A stretch of DNA of 64,000 nt. It comes from Vibrio hepatarius (GTDB lineage: Bacteria > Pseudomonadota > Gammaproteobacteria > Enterobacterales > Vibrionaceae). A program made the translations under genes and the position numbers. Positions 28,566 through 37,916 of the stretch are shown piece by piece. The notes below the pieces were generated by a model. The model worked only from the letters and a program-made list of their open reading frames with translations. It made no database searches and was not told the origin of the DNA. The DNA is taken from the NCBI RefSeq assembly GCF_011806575.1, contig NZ_JAATOO010000001.1, positions 186,001 through 250,000 of the forward strand, read 5' to 3'. How positions within the stretch are numbered: the first letter of the stretch is position 1; each line of letters starts with the position of its first letter.

Positions 28566-29306
28566 ATGTCAACAACTGGTCGTATTCATTCTTTTGAATC
28601 CTGCGGAACGGTAGATGGACCTGGTATTCGCTTTATTGTCTTCATGCAAGGCTGCCTAATGCGTTGTATGTATTGCCACAACCGCGATACTTGGGATACT
28701 CACGCTGGCAAAGAAGTCACAGTTGAAGAAATTATTAGTGAAGCAAAAAGCTACCGCCATTTTATGAATGCATCAGGTGGTGGTGTGACGTGTTCAGGTG
28801 GCGAGGCAATGCTTCAGCCAGAATTCGTCCGAGACTTTTTCCGCGCGGCTCAAGCTGAAGGTATTCATACCTGTCTAGATACAAATGGTTATATCCGTAA
28901 GCACACAGAAGTCATTGACGAAGTGCTGGATGCGACAGATTTGGTCATGCTCGATATCAAACACATGAAAGATGAGATTCACCATGACTTCATTGGGGTA
29001 TCGAATAAACGTACGTTAGATTTCGCACGTTACTTACATAAGATCGGGCAAAAAACTTGGATTCGTTACGTCGTCGTGCCTGGTTACACCGACGATGAAG
29101 AAGCAGCGCATATGCTTGGCGAGTTTATTAAAGATATGGATAACATCGAAAAGATCGAGCTATTGCCTTATCACAAACTGGGCGCGCACAAATGGGAAGC
29201 CTTAGGCCATGATTACCCACTCGATGGTGTCAATCCTCCAAGCAAAGAAACCATGGATAAAGTTGTTTCGATTCTTGAGCAGTATCACTCAAATGTAAAA
29301 TACTGA
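28566..29306 (+). CDS. pflA: pyruvate formate-lyase activating enzyme
   Basis: PflA is a radical SAM enzyme that installs the glycyl radical on PflB. The iron-sulfur motif CxxxCxxC is Cys30, Cys34 and Cys37 ([11 protein letters not shown]), preceded by [10 protein letters not shown]. The GGEAM-type SAM-binding motif is seen near residue 80 ([13 protein letters not shown]). The 246-residue length matches E. coli PflA. A GACGAGATGAGCAC ribosome region precedes the ATG. It is divergent from the chemoreceptor gene, so it has its own promoter rather than reading from pflB. Confidence 0.97.
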   Translation: MSTTGRIHSFESCGTVDGPGIRFIVFMQGCLMRCMYCHNRDTWDTHAGKEVTVEEIISEAKSYRHFMNASGGGVTCSGGEAMLQPEFVRDFFRAAQAEGIHTCLDTNGYIRKHTEVIDEVLDATDLVMLDIKHMKDEIHHDFIGVSNKRTLDFARYLHKIGQKTWIRYVVVPGYTDDEEAAHMLGEFIKDMDNIEKIELLPYHKLGAHKWEALGHDYPLDGVNPPSKETMDKVVSILEQYHSNVKY

Positions 29307-29330
29307 TACCATCGCATTACCTTTTCGTAA

Positions 29331-29363
29331 AAAATACCAGTCGTTATCGGCTGGTATTTTTTT
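29331..29363 (+). terminator. pflA terminator
   Basis: 10-bp stem AAAATACCAG / CTGGTATTTT with a 10-base loop and Ts following. It ends 10 bases before the next start codon, so the next gene either has a promoter within it or depends on read-through. Confidence 0.85.
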
Positions 29364-29372
29364 GGAGTTAAC

Positions 29373-30038
29373 GTGCTGCTCAAAGAGTTGTTTGCATTCG
29401 TCTTGGTTTTATTGTCACTGGGGTCAATCTGGAAAGATGTAACCAAGGTATTTCTACCCAAGCTAAAAAATGAGCGTACGTTTCAACATCTAACCTTTGC
29501 TGCCATTTTTGCCTTAACCACACTGTGGTCGGCGCAAGCCAGCGTAAAAGAAGGCTTGGCGATTCATTTCCTCGCCCTCACCACCTTAACGCTTATGTAT
29601 GGCTGGCGAAGCGCTTATGCGTTATCAATCGTTATCTCCATTGTATTGGCGATCATAGGCACTATTGAGTTCAGCCAACTGCCTGAGTATCTATTATTTT
29701 CTTGCTTGTTACCTATTTGGGTTAGCTATGCGGTTTTTCTCCTCAGTTACCGTTTTTTACCTCGCAATATTTTTGTCTTTATCTTTGTCGCCGGTTTTTT
29801 CAATGGCGCAATAACGGGCAGTACACACCTTCTTTTCAATAGCCTATACATCGCTTGGCATGGAACCTACGACTGGCCGACAATTATCGACAACTACTTG
29901 GTATTTGTTCCCCTGCTCGCCTTCCCCGAAGGTTTGCTGAATGGTATGTCTTTAGCTATGTTTTCAGTGTTTAAACCGGAGTGGCTAAGGGTCTTCTCTG
30001 ACCGAGACTATATCTACAACCATTACCACAAAAAATAG
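29373..30038 (+). CDS. membrane protein, energy-coupling factor (CbiM-like) permease family
   Basis: A 221-residue inner-membrane protein with about six hydrophobic segments, starting at GTG behind a TTTGGAGTTAAC ribosome site. It resembles proteins annotated as energy-coupling factor permeases (CbiM-like) in Vibrio: a GFFNGAITG-like segment near residue 140 and a PLLAFPEGLLNGM segment near residue 185 are consistent. The N-terminal Met-His-Ile metal site of true CbiM is absent, and no EcfA or EcfT genes are nearby. The substrate is unknown and the family call is moderate. Confidence 0.5.
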   Translation: MLLKELFAFVLVLLSLGSIWKDVTKVFLPKLKNERTFQHLTFAAIFALTTLWSAQASVKEGLAIHFLALTTLTLMYGWRSAYALSIVISIVLAIIGTIEFSQLPEYLLFSCLLPIWVSYAVFLLSYRFLPRNIFVFIFVAGFFNGAITGSTHLLFNSLYIAWHGTYDWPTIIDNYLVFVPLLAFPEGLLNGMSLAMFSVFKPEWLRVFSDRDYIYNHYHKK

Positions 30039-30163
30039 GCTGTTTTTCTGCTGAATCTTTGTGCTTTTCATATTAAATATGTGTTGAGATCATGTTTCAC
30101 TCCCGCTTGAACAGATAACCTAAGCACATTAAAAATGTATTAGATTCTTTTAGTGAGGCCACC

Positions 30164-30664
30164 ATGGAAATGACCAATGCTCAACGCCTGATCCTATCAA
30201 ACCAATACTACTTGATGTCTCAGATGGATCCGGAAAACGCAGCAAAATACCAACGCTTACAAACGATTGTTGAGCGCGGTTACGAACTACAAATGAACGA
30301 ACTGAACAAAGACTTTGGTCGTTTGAGTGACGCAGAATGTAGACAAGTTATTGATATCATGGAAATGTACCATGCAATGCAAGAGTCTAACAAAATGTTG
30401 GAAGACGCTGAGCGTAAAGATGTAGACCAACGTCGACTACAGTTTCTAGGCTTTGATATCGCAACAGAGTGTCAGTTAGTGAACTACGTGCGCTTCCTTA
30501 CTGACTCTGAAGGTTTGTATCCTCAATTTGATAAAGCAGACCACCACTTCAACGCACAAATGCCGATGTTAGAAAAATATCGTCGTATGCTAGCAACGTG
30601 GCGTAACTGCCCTCGACAGTACCACTTGTGCGCAAATGAATTAAGACAAATTTTTAACGCTTAA
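30164..30664 (+). CDS. yfbU: YfbU family protein
   Basis: A 166-residue soluble helical protein that follows the E. coli YfbU sequence closely from end to end: [15 protein letters not shown] at the start, [10 protein letters not shown] in the middle and [18 protein letters not shown] at the end. The family's cellular role is not established, though YfbU is linked to cell death responses in some reports. A GAGGCCACC ribosome site precedes the ATG, and a terminator follows. Confidence 0.93.
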   Translation: MEMTNAQRLILSNQYYLMSQMDPENAAKYQRLQTIVERGYELQMNELNKDFGRLSDAECRQVIDIMEMYHAMQESNKMLEDAERKDVDQRRLQFLGFDIATECQLVNYVRFLTDSEGLYPQFDKADHHFNAQMPMLEKYRRMLATWRNCPRQYHLCANELRQIFNA

Positions 30665-31057
30665 ATAAATAAGCAGGCCACCAAAGAAGGTGGCCTGTTT
30701 ACTTTCATAACCATGACTATCCCAAAAATCGCACTCTTACTCTAATTCCCTTCACCATTCGCCAAAAAAGACACATCCGCTGTTTACTTCTCAAGCAATG
30801 ACCAAATAGCCACTGAGATATTCACCTTATAAATGTATAACTTCTCATTACCCACTCTTCGAGTTATCCAACCATAATTAGTTATCTATCAACCTCTTTG
30901 TTGGTCACTGCTGACATTCTGTGGTTCATCACAATTTGCAAATAAACACATATTTTTTAAGCAAAATTCGAAAAACAAACTAGTCTTAATTAAGAATGGA
31001 ATAGCTTTTTCTATGCGGGTTGATTGCCGTTAAGGCAAGTTCAGAGGGGAATTCATT
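30665..31057 (+). other. 393-bp region between yfbU and yeaG
   Basis: Besides the yfbU terminator, this should hold the yeaG promoter. The region is AT-rich, with no ORF of note. I looked for a sigma-54 element (GG-N10-GC) and found none with correct spacing. A usual ribosome site (AGAGGGGAAT) stands before yeaG. Confidence 0.5.
30674..30700 (+). terminator. yfbU terminator
   Basis: 9-bp GC-rich stem CAGGCCACC / GGTGGCCTG with a 6-base loop, then TTT. Confidence 0.85.
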
Positions 31058-32992
31058 ATGAGTATTTTTGACCATTATCAAGCACGCTATGAAGCAGCCA
31101 AGGATGAAGAGTTATCTTTGCAAGAATTCTTAGCACTTTGTCGGGATGATAAGAGCGCGTATGCCAATGCCGCCGAGCGTTTGCTGATGGCGATTGGAGA
31201 ACCCGAGCTCATCGATACTTCGCATGATCCACGCTTGAGTCGTATTTTCTCTAACCGGGTGATTTCTAGATACCCAACGTTCAAAGACTTCTACGGTATG
31301 GAAGATGCCATTGAACAAATCGTTTCGTATCTAAAACACGCTGCTCAAGGGTTAGAAGAACGTAAACAGATCCTTTACCTACTTGGTCCTGTGGGCGGTG
31401 GTAAATCATCACTTGCTGAAAAACTGAAAGCGCTAATGCAGCAAGTACCTATTTATGTTCTGTCGGTTGACGGTGTACGAAGCCCCGTAAACGACCATCC
31501 ATTCTGCTTGTTTGACGTCAATGAAGACGGCGAACTGCTTAAACGCGAATACGGTATCGATCAACGCTACTTACGCTCAATCATGTCACCTTGGGCCGCG
31601 AAGCGACTTCATGAATTTGGTGGCGACATTACTAAGTTCAAGGTCGTAAAAGTTCGTCCATCTATCCTCGATCAAATCGCGGTAGCCAAAACAGAACCTG
31701 GTGACGAAAACAATCAAGATATCTCATCATTGGTTGGTAAGGTTGATATCCGCAAACTCGAGCACTATTCACAAGACGACCCAGACGCATACAGCTACTC
31801 TGGTGCATTATGTCGTGCCAACCAAGGTTTGATGGAGTTCGTAGAGATGTTCAAAGCGCCAATTAAAGTGCTTCACCCTCTACTGACTGCAACTCAAGAA
31901 GGTAACTACAACGGTACCGAAGGCCTTTCTGCCCTACCGTTTGAAGGCATGATTCTCGCCCACTCAAATGAATCCGAGTGGCAAACCTTCCGTAATAACA
32001 AAAACAATGAGGCATTCCTAGACCGTGTTTACATTGTCAAAGTGCCATACTGTTTGCGTGTATCAGAAGAAGTTAAGATTTACCAAAAACTACTCGACCA
32101 TTCAGAATTGGCCAAAGCGCCATGCTCACCGAGCACATTGGAACTCCTTTCCCAGTTCAGTATTCTGTCTCGTCTGAAAGAGCCTGAGAACTCGTCTATC
32201 TTCTCTAAAATGCGTGTATACGATGGTGAAACATTAAAAGACACCGATCCAAAGGCAAAAAGCTACCAAGAATATCGCGACTTTGCGGGTGTTGATGAAG
32301 GTATGTCCGGGCTATCGACCCGTTTTGCCTTCAAGATCCTGTCACGCGTCTTCAACTTCGACCAAACCGAAGTGGCGGCGAACCCAGTTCATCTATTCTA
32401 CGTTATTGAACAGCAAATTGAACGAGAACAGTTCCCACAAGAAACCGCAGAGAAGTATCTTGAGTTTTTGAAAGGCTACTTAGTACCGCGCTATGTCGAG
32501 TTCATCGGAAAAGAAATCCAAACCGCCTACTTGGAATCTTACTCTGAATACGGACAAAACATCTTCGACCGCTACGTCACCTACGCTGACTTCTGGATCC
32601 AAGACCAAGAATACCGCGATCCAGAAACCGGACAGCTATTTGACCGCTCTGCACTAAACAACGAATTGGAGAAAATCGAAAAAACAGCTGGCATTAGCAA
32701 CCCTAAAGATTTCCGTAACGAAATCGTTAACTTCGTCCTACGTGCCCGTGCAAATAACAAAGGGCAAAATCCGGCGTGGACCAGTTACGAGAAACTACGC
32801 ACGGTTATTGAGAAGAAAATGTTCTCCAATACCGAAGAGCTACTACCCGTCATCTCCTTCAATGCGAAAACGTCTTCTGAAGACCAGAAAAAACACGATG
32901 ACTTTGTCGCTCGTATGATGGAGAAAGGATATACCGAGAAACAGGTTCGCCTACTATCCGAATGGTACTTACGCGTACGTAAATCTTCATAG
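31058..32992 (+). CDS. yeaG: PrkA family serine/threonine protein kinase YeaG
   Basis: A 644-residue PrkA-type kinase with an N-terminal AAA domain (Walker A GPVGGGKSS at residues 110-118) and a C-terminal kinase-like domain. In E. coli, YeaG acts with YeaH in sustained nitrogen starvation and stationary-phase adaptation, and is controlled by RpoS/NtrC. It is the first gene of the cluster yeaG-yeaH-ycgB, which encodes a kinase, a VWA-type protein and a SpoVR protein. The 141 bases after it hold two hairpins without T-runs, so the cluster may be processed or differentially expressed. Confidence 0.95.
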   Translation: MSIFDHYQARYEAAKDEELSLQEFLALCRDDKSAYANAAERLLMAIGEPELIDTSHDPRLSRIFSNRVISRYPTFKDFYGMEDAIEQIVSYLKHAAQGLEERKQILYLLGPVGGGKSSLAEKLKALMQQVPIYVLSVDGVRSPVNDHPFCLFDVNEDGELLKREYGIDQRYLRSIMSPWAAKRLHEFGGDITKFKVVKVRPSILDQIAVAKTEPGDENNQDISSLVGKVDIRKLEHYSQDDPDAYSYSGALCRANQGLMEFVEMFKAPIKVLHPLLTATQEGNYNGTEGLSALPFEGMILAHSNESEWQTFRNNKNNEAFLDRVYIVKVPYCLRVSEEVKIYQKLLDHSELAKAPCSPSTLELLSQFSILSRLKEPENSSIFSKMRVYDGETLKDTDPKAKSYQEYRDFAGVDEGMSGLSTRFAFKILSRVFNFDQTEVAANPVHLFYVIEQQIEREQFPQETAEKYLEFLKGYLVPRYVEFIGKEIQTAYLESYSEYGQNIFDRYVTYADFWIQDQEYRDPETGQLFDRSALNNELEKIEKTAGISNPKDFRNEIVNFVLRARANNKGQNPAWTSYEKLRTVIEKKMFSNTEELLPVISFNAKTSSEDQKKHDDFVARMMEKGYTEKQVRLLSEWYLRVRKSS

Positions 32993-33004
32993 TAATGAGC
33001 CTCA

Positions 33005-33072
33005 ACTCGACTACGCTAATAAATAGAGTAGTCGAGTACCCAAGATGTCCCTGCCAGAGCTGTTAGCTCTGG
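33005..33072 (+). other. paired hairpins between yeaG and yeaH
   Basis: Two perfect inverted repeats: ACTCGACTAC / GTAGTCGAGT (33005-33014 and 33028-33037, 13-base loop) and CCAGAGCT / AGCTCTGG (33054-33061 and 33065-33072, 3-base loop). Neither is followed by a T-run, so they look like mRNA-stabilising or processing structures rather than terminators. Confidence 0.7.
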
Positions 33073-33133
33073 TAGAGGCGGGATGCACGATCAACATTAG
33101 TGCTTAGGCTGCGTGTACGAAAAGGGGTGACTC

Positions 33134-34405
33134 ATGGCGCAATTTATTGACCGACGACTAAACGGCAAGAATAAGAGTGCGGTAAACCGCCAACGATTCT
33201 TGCGTCGTCACAAGGAACAAATTAAAGAGTCTGTTGCAGACGCGGTAAATCGTCGCTCAATTACCAATACCGAGACTGGCGAGGATGTCTCGATCCCTCA
33301 TAAAGACATCAAAGAACCTGTTTTTCATCAAGGTCGAGGCGGCCTTAAAGAACGTGTTCATCCAGGTAACGACCAATTCATCACAGGCGACAAAATTGAA
33401 CGCCCTAAAGGTGGCGGTCAAGGCGGCGGTTCAGGCGATGGCGACGCAAGTCCTGATGGCGAAGGCCAAGACGATTTTGTGTTCCAAATTTCAAAAGATG
33501 AATATTTGGATATTCTCTTTGAAGACTTAGAACTCCCTAACCTAGAAAAGAATCAAATCAATAAGATTACCGAGTGGAAAACGCATCGTTCGGGCTATCA
33601 AACCGCTGGTGTGCCCGCCAATATCTCTATTGTAAAGTCGCTCCAACAATCGCTGGCTCGTCGCACCGCGATGACGGCTGGTAAAAAGCGCTTCCTCCAT
33701 GAATTGGAAGAAGAACTCGAACGCATCAAAAATAGCGAGCCCGCCCAGCTACTCGAAGAAAAACGCCTCAAAGCGGAAATCCAAGAACTGCGCGAGAAAA
33801 TTGCTGCAGTCCCGTTCATTGATACCTTTGACTTGCGCTTCAAAAATTACGAGCGTCGCCCTATTCCATCTAGCCAAGCAGTGATGTTCTGTTTGATGGA
33901 CGTCTCTGGTTCTATGGACCAAGCAACCAAAGATATTGCCAAGCGTTTCTACGTTTTGCTCTATTTGTTCCTAACTCGAACTTACGAGAACGTCGAAGTC
34001 GTATTTATTCGTCACCATACCCAAGCTAAGGAAGTGGATGAACATGAGTTTTTCTACTCCCAAGAAACAGGTGGTACGATTGTTTCCAGTGCTCTAAAAC
34101 TCATGAAAGAGATCGTCGCAGACCGATTCCCAACCGGTGAGTGGAATATCTATGCGGCTCAAGCCTCAGACGGTGATAACTGGGCGGATGACTCGCCTCG
34201 CTGCCGTGAACTGTTAACCAAGCACCTACTGCCAAACTGTCAGTACTTTTCTTATATAGAAATTACGCGCCGCTCTCATCAAACGCTGTGGCACGAATAT
34301 GAAAAACTTGAGGGTAGTTACGACAACTTCGCGATGAAAAACATCCGTAGCGTAGAAGATATCTACCCGGTATTCAGAGAGCTCTTCAGAAAGGAAACAG
34401 CATAG
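33134..34405 (+). CDS. yeaH: YeaH/YhbH family VWA-like protein
   Basis: A 423-residue DUF444 protein. The N-terminal 110 residues are basic and then glycine/aspartate-rich and probably flexible. The rest contains a von Willebrand A-like fold with a MIDAS motif, Asp256-Val-Ser-Gly-Ser-Met-Asp262. It is the partner of kinase YeaG in stress adaptation. A ribosome site (AAAGGGGTGACTC) precedes the ATG. The next gene, ycgB, starts 10 bases after its stop, so the two are cotranscribed. Confidence 0.95.
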   Translation: MAQFIDRRLNGKNKSAVNRQRFLRRHKEQIKESVADAVNRRSITNTETGEDVSIPHKDIKEPVFHQGRGGLKERVHPGNDQFITGDKIERPKGGGQGGGSGDGDASPDGEGQDDFVFQISKDEYLDILFEDLELPNLEKNQINKITEWKTHRSGYQTAGVPANISIVKSLQQSLARRTAMTAGKKRFLHELEEELERIKNSEPAQLLEEKRLKAEIQELREKIAAVPFIDTFDLRFKNYERRPIPSSQAVMFCLMDVSGSMDQATKDIAKRFYVLLYLFLTRTYENVEVVFIRHHTQAKEVDEHEFFYSQETGGTIVSSALKLMKEIVADRFPTGEWNIYAAQASDGDNWADDSPRCRELLTKHLLPNCQYFSYIEITRRSHQTLWHEYEKLEGSYDNFAMKNIRSVEDIYPVFRELFRKETA

Positions 34406-34415
34406 GGAGGCCGCT

Positions 34416-35954
34416 ATGGCGACAACAACTAAAAAGCCAACCAAAGAGAAGATGCTGCCTGATGGACCAGATTGGACCTTTGACCTGCTCGATCGTTACC
34501 ACGTTGAAATACAACGTGTTGCCGAGCACTATCGTCTCGACACCTATCCAAATCAGATTGAGGTCATCACTTCTGAGCAAATGATGGATGCTTACTCCAG
34601 TATTGGTATGCCGATCAATTATAACCATTGGTCATTCGGTAAAAAGTTTATCCAAACCGAGCAAGGGTATAAGCACGGGCAAATGGGGTTAGCGTATGAG
34701 ATCGTGATCAACTCCGACCCGTGTATCGCTTATTTAATGGAAGAGAATACCGTTGCGATGCAAGCCTTGGTGATGGCTCACGCTTGCTACGGTCACAACT
34801 CTTTCTTTAAAGGCAACTACCTATTCCAGACTTGGACGGATGCAAGCTCCATCATTGACTATCTATTGTTTGCGAAGAAATACATCGCAGAGTGCGAAGA
34901 GAAGTACGGTGTCAAAGAAGTTGAGGAGTTGCTCGATTCCTGCCACGCGTTAATGAACTTTGGCGTGGATAGGTACAAACGTCCTGAGAAAATTTCAATC
35001 GCGGAAGAGAAACTGCGCCAGGAAGAGCGCGAGGCTTATTTGCAGTCTCAAGTAAATGATTTATGGCGCACCGTTCCTAAGTCCAAAATCGCTCAAGAAA
35101 AATCTAAGCAACGTTTTCCATCTGAACCTCAGGAAAACATCCTGTATTTTATTGAAAAACACGCACCTCTGCTTGAACCTTGGCAACGTGAGATTGTAAG
35201 AATCGTACGTAAGATCAGTCAGTATTTCTATCCACAGAAGCAGACTCAAGTCATGAACGAAGGCTGGGCAACATTCTGGCACTACACGATTCTCAATCAT
35301 CTTTACGATGAAGGGTTGGTAAGTGAACGATTTATCTTAGAATTTCTTCATAGCCATACCAGTGTCGTCGCGCAGCCAGCGTATAACAGCCCCTATTTCA
35401 GTGGTATTAACCCATACGCATTGGGCTTCGCGATGTTCCGTGATATTCGCAGAATCTGTGAAGAGCCTACCGACGAAGATAAAGAATGGTTCCCTGAGTT
35501 AGCGGGCTCCGACTGGCTGGAAGCGGTTCACTTTGCGATGCATAACTTCAAAGATGAAAGCTTTATTAGTCAGTACCTTTCACCAAAACTGATGCGTGAT
35601 TTTAAACTGTTCGCAATCACCGATGATGACAGAAAAAACTATATCGAAGTCACCGCAATCCACGACGATATGGGCTATCACGCGATCCGAGAAAAATTAG
35701 CCGCGCAGTACAACCTGAGTAATCTCGAGCCGAACATTCAAGTCTACAACGTGGATGTTAGAGGAGACCGCTCGTTAACGCTCCAGTACGTACCTCACGA
35801 TAGAATTCCGCTCGATGAGAGCTACGATGAAGTACTTAAACACCTTTACCGTTTATGGGGTTTTAGCGTGGTTCTGGAAGAGGTCAAAGAGTCGGGACAT
35901 CGTGAAATTTTATCGACCTGTCCGAAGAGAAATGAATACGACGGAAAAATCTAA
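34416..35954 (+). CDS. ycgB: SpoVR family protein YcgB
   Basis: A 512-residue SpoVR-like protein, the third member of the yeaG-yeaH-ycgB stress cluster. Family landmarks include YEIVINSDPCIAYLMEENT near residue 90, ACYGHNSFFKGN near residue 125 and NEGWATFWHYTIL near residue 275. A His/Glu-rich core suggests a metal site, by inference. An AGGGAGGCCGCT ribosome site overlaps the intergenic gap. Biochemical function is unknown. A bidirectional terminator follows. Confidence 0.94.
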   Translation: MATTTKKPTKEKMLPDGPDWTFDLLDRYHVEIQRVAEHYRLDTYPNQIEVITSEQMMDAYSSIGMPINYNHWSFGKKFIQTEQGYKHGQMGLAYEIVINSDPCIAYLMEENTVAMQALVMAHACYGHNSFFKGNYLFQTWTDASSIIDYLLFAKKYIAECEEKYGVKEVEELLDSCHALMNFGVDRYKRPEKISIAEEKLRQEEREAYLQSQVNDLWRTVPKSKIAQEKSKQRFPSEPQENILYFIEKHAPLLEPWQREIVRIVRKISQYFYPQKQTQVMNEGWATFWHYTILNHLYDEGLVSERFILEFLHSHTSVVAQPAYNSPYFSGINPYALGFAMFRDIRRICEEPTDEDKEWFPELAGSDWLEAVHFAMHNFKDESFISQYLSPKLMRDFKLFAITDDDRKNYIEVTAIHDDMGYHAIREKLAAQYNLSNLEPNIQVYNVDVRGDRSLTLQYVPHDRIPLDESYDEVLKHLYRLWGFSVVLEEVKESGHREILSTCPKRNEYDGKI

Positions 35955-35967
35955 ACACAATAGATCG

Positions 35968-35992
35968 AAAAAGGCCCACAATGGGCCTTTTT
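35968..35992. terminator. bidirectional terminator ycgB / kdsB
   Basis: 10-bp stem AAAAAGGCCC / GGGCCTTTTT with a 5-base loop. It lies between convergent ends, 2 bases from the kdsB stop codon. Confidence 0.9.
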
Positions 35993-35994
35993 CT

Positions 35995-36747
35995 TTATTG
36001 GTTAGCAATGATGTTTCTCACTACTTCCAAATCTTCTGGTGTGTCTACACCCGCAGACGGCGCTTGTTTAGCGACTTCAACATGGATTTTCTCACCGTAC
36101 CAAAGCACTCGAAGCTGTTCCAAACACTCGATTTTCTCAAGTGTTGTCGGCTCCCAGTTGATGTAGGTGTTGATGAATCCAGCGCGGTAAGCGTAGATAC
36201 CGATATGACGCATTAGTGGTTGAGCGATCGTCTTGCCACCGTTTGCAAAATTATCACGGTCCCAAGGAATCGTCGCGCGGCTGAAATACATCGCGTAACC
36301 GTCTTTATCTGTCAACACTTTAACCGCATTTGGATTAAACACTTCGGCTTCGTCTTCGATTTCTACTGCCAATGTCGCCATCGGTGCTTGGCTTGCCGCA
36401 AGGTTATTAGCAACTTGAGAGATGATCGAAGGCGGGATAAGCGGCTCATCACCTTGAACATTAACGATGATGTGGTCATCAGGAATGTTCTTTAACTTAA
36501 CCACTTCTGCCAAACGCTCAGTGCCAGACTCATGGTCAGGAGATGTCATACAAACGTCGCCACCAAAAGCTTTGACGGCTTTTTCCACACGCTCATCATC
36601 CGTTGCGATGATGACCTGATCCGCGCCAGCTTGAATCGCTTGTTCGTAAACCCACTGAACCATCGGTTTACCACCAATATCCGCCAGCGGTTTACCCGGC
36701 AAACGTGTGGACTGATAGCGCGCTGGAATAACGACTGTAAATGACAT
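35995..36747 (-). CDS. kdsB: 3-deoxy-manno-octulosonate cytidylyltransferase
   Basis: KdsB (CMP-Kdo synthetase) activates Kdo with CTP for LPS inner core assembly. The 250-residue length is normal. The nucleotide-binding start [19 protein letters not shown] and the [11 protein letters not shown] motif (near residue 96) are intact. Its ATG shares a base with the stop codon of the Trm112-like gene just upstream, so the two are translationally coupled. It is the last gene of comEC-msbA-lpxK-trm112-kdsB, the same set as in E. coli. Confidence 0.97.
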   Translation of the reverse strand: MSFTVVIPARYQSTRLPGKPLADIGGKPMVQWVYEQAIQAGADQVIIATDDERVEKAVKAFGGDVCMTSPDHESGTERLAEVVKLKNIPDDHIIVNVQGDEPLIPPSIISQVANNLAASQAPMATLAVEIEDEAEVFNPNAVKVLTDKDGYAMYFSRATIPWDRDNFANGGKTIAQPLMRHIGIYAYRAGFINTYINWEPTTLEKIECLEQLRVLWYGEKIHVEVAKQAPSAGVDTPEDLEVVRNIIANQ

Positions 36748-36926
36748 TATCGTCCCTCATCCATGCTCATTTGACGAGCTTCAGGTTCCAATAGAACAGG
36801 AATACCTTCCTTGATTGGGTACGCTAGGCGGTCCAGTTTGCAGATCAGCTCTTGCTTATCTTTATCAAAAGTTAGCTTACCTTTACATACTGGGCATGCG
36901 ACGATTTCAAGCAGACGGTGATCCAT
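36747..36926 (-). CDS. ycaR: Trm112 family zinc-ribbon-like protein, YcaR-like
   Basis: A 59-residue protein. It begins [18 protein letters not shown] and carries CPVC plus a later Cys in [13 protein letters not shown]; the family is related to the Trm112 activator of methyltransferases. E. coli YcaR lies in the same place between lpxK and kdsB. Its start overlaps the lpxK 3' end by 20 bases, and its stop overlaps the kdsB start by one base, a tight translational coupling. Function in bacteria is unclear. Confidence 0.9.
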   Translation of the reverse strand: MDHRLLEIVACPVCKGKLTFDKDKQELICKLDRLAYPIKEGIPVLLEPEARQMSMDEGR

Positions 36927-37914
36927 ATTTTTCCTTAACCTCTTTTATTTTGTTCAAAATACGCTGCTCATCTTGTTGATTAAAGCTCGCGGTAACGGGT
37001 AAATACCACCAGTTATCTTTCGCATAGTCAGCGCATTTTACTGCATCTTTCTCGGTCATTATCAGGTGCTCGCCACGCTTGGACAAGGCCTCTAACTCTG
37101 CCGGTATAAAATCTTTATGATCAGCAAACCCTTGGGCATAGTTTAGTTTAGCCCCAAGCTTTTCTAATGTATTGAAAAAGCGTGGTGGATGCCCTATCCC
37201 CGCCATAGCGACCAGATTGCTTAGCTGACTAACTGGCACTTGCTGACGGTTCTTTAGGTTCACAGCAAAACTTGGTGAGAGCGACATAGCAGCTTCACCG
37301 CCGTGCGCTTTACCACCGTTGGTAATAATGAAGTCAACTTCATTGAGGCGCTCGACACTTTCACGCAATGGACCCAGTGGTATCAATGATTGGTTACCAA
37401 ATCGACGTTCACCGTCAACCACCACTAGCTCAATATCGCGTTGTAGTGCATAGTGCTGTAAACCATCATCGGTAATGATGATGTCAACGCCAAGCGGCAA
37501 CAACGCTTGCACCGCTTCGCTACGTATCGGTGATACCGCTACTGGTGCCCCAGTTCGTTTGAAAATCAGTTTAGGTTCATCGCCACAGTGTTTGGTTGAC
37601 GTGGTATTGTCTACGACTAATGGGTAACTTGGTGCTTTCGCTCCGTACCCGCGAGAAACCACACCCGGTTTGTAACCCAATTTCTGCAGATGCTCGACCA
37701 ACCAAATCACCACCGGTGTCTTGCCATTACCACCAGCGGTAATATTACCTACTACGATAACAGGCACTGGTGCGCGATAGCTTTCTTTCGCTCCTGATTG
37801 ATATTTGCTACGTCTTGAACGACTGATCACACCAAACAACACACTCAGTGGCCAAAGCAATGGCCACAGAAGATATTTCATCGGGTGATTTTCGAACCAG
37901 ATTTTTTCAATCAC
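36907..37914 (-). CDS. lpxK: tetraacyldisaccharide 4'-kinase
   Basis: LpxK phosphorylates the lipid A precursor at the 4' position at the inner membrane, the sixth step of the Raetz pathway. The 335-residue protein starts at GTG, two bases after the msbA stop, with a single N-terminal membrane anchor (about residues 12-30). The P-loop variant [15 protein letters not shown] follows at about residues 56-70, and DDGLQH is also present. Its position after msbA, the flippase for the finished lipid A-core, is the classical one. Confidence 0.96.
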   Translation of the reverse strand: MIEKIWFENHPMKYLLWPLLWPLSVLFGVISRSRRSKYQSGAKESYRAPVPVIVVGNITAGGNGKTPVVIWLVEHLQKLGYKPGVVSRGYGAKAPSYPLVVDNTTSTKHCGDEPKLIFKRTGAPVAVSPIRSEAVQALLPLGVDIIITDDGLQHYALQRDIELVVVDGERRFGNQSLIPLGPLRESVERLNEVDFIITNGGKAHGGEAAMSLSPSFAVNLKNRQQVPVSQLSNLVAMAGIGHPPRFFNTLEKLGAKLNYAQGFADHKDFIPAELEALSKRGEHLIMTEKDAVKCADYAKDNWWYLPVTASFNQQDEQRILNKIKEVKEKYGSPSA

Positions 37915-37916
37915 GC

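Noticed and set aside
30900..30960. sigma-54 promoter for yeaG
   Set aside because: The GG and GC elements in TGGTTC...TTGCA are 13 bases apart instead of 10.
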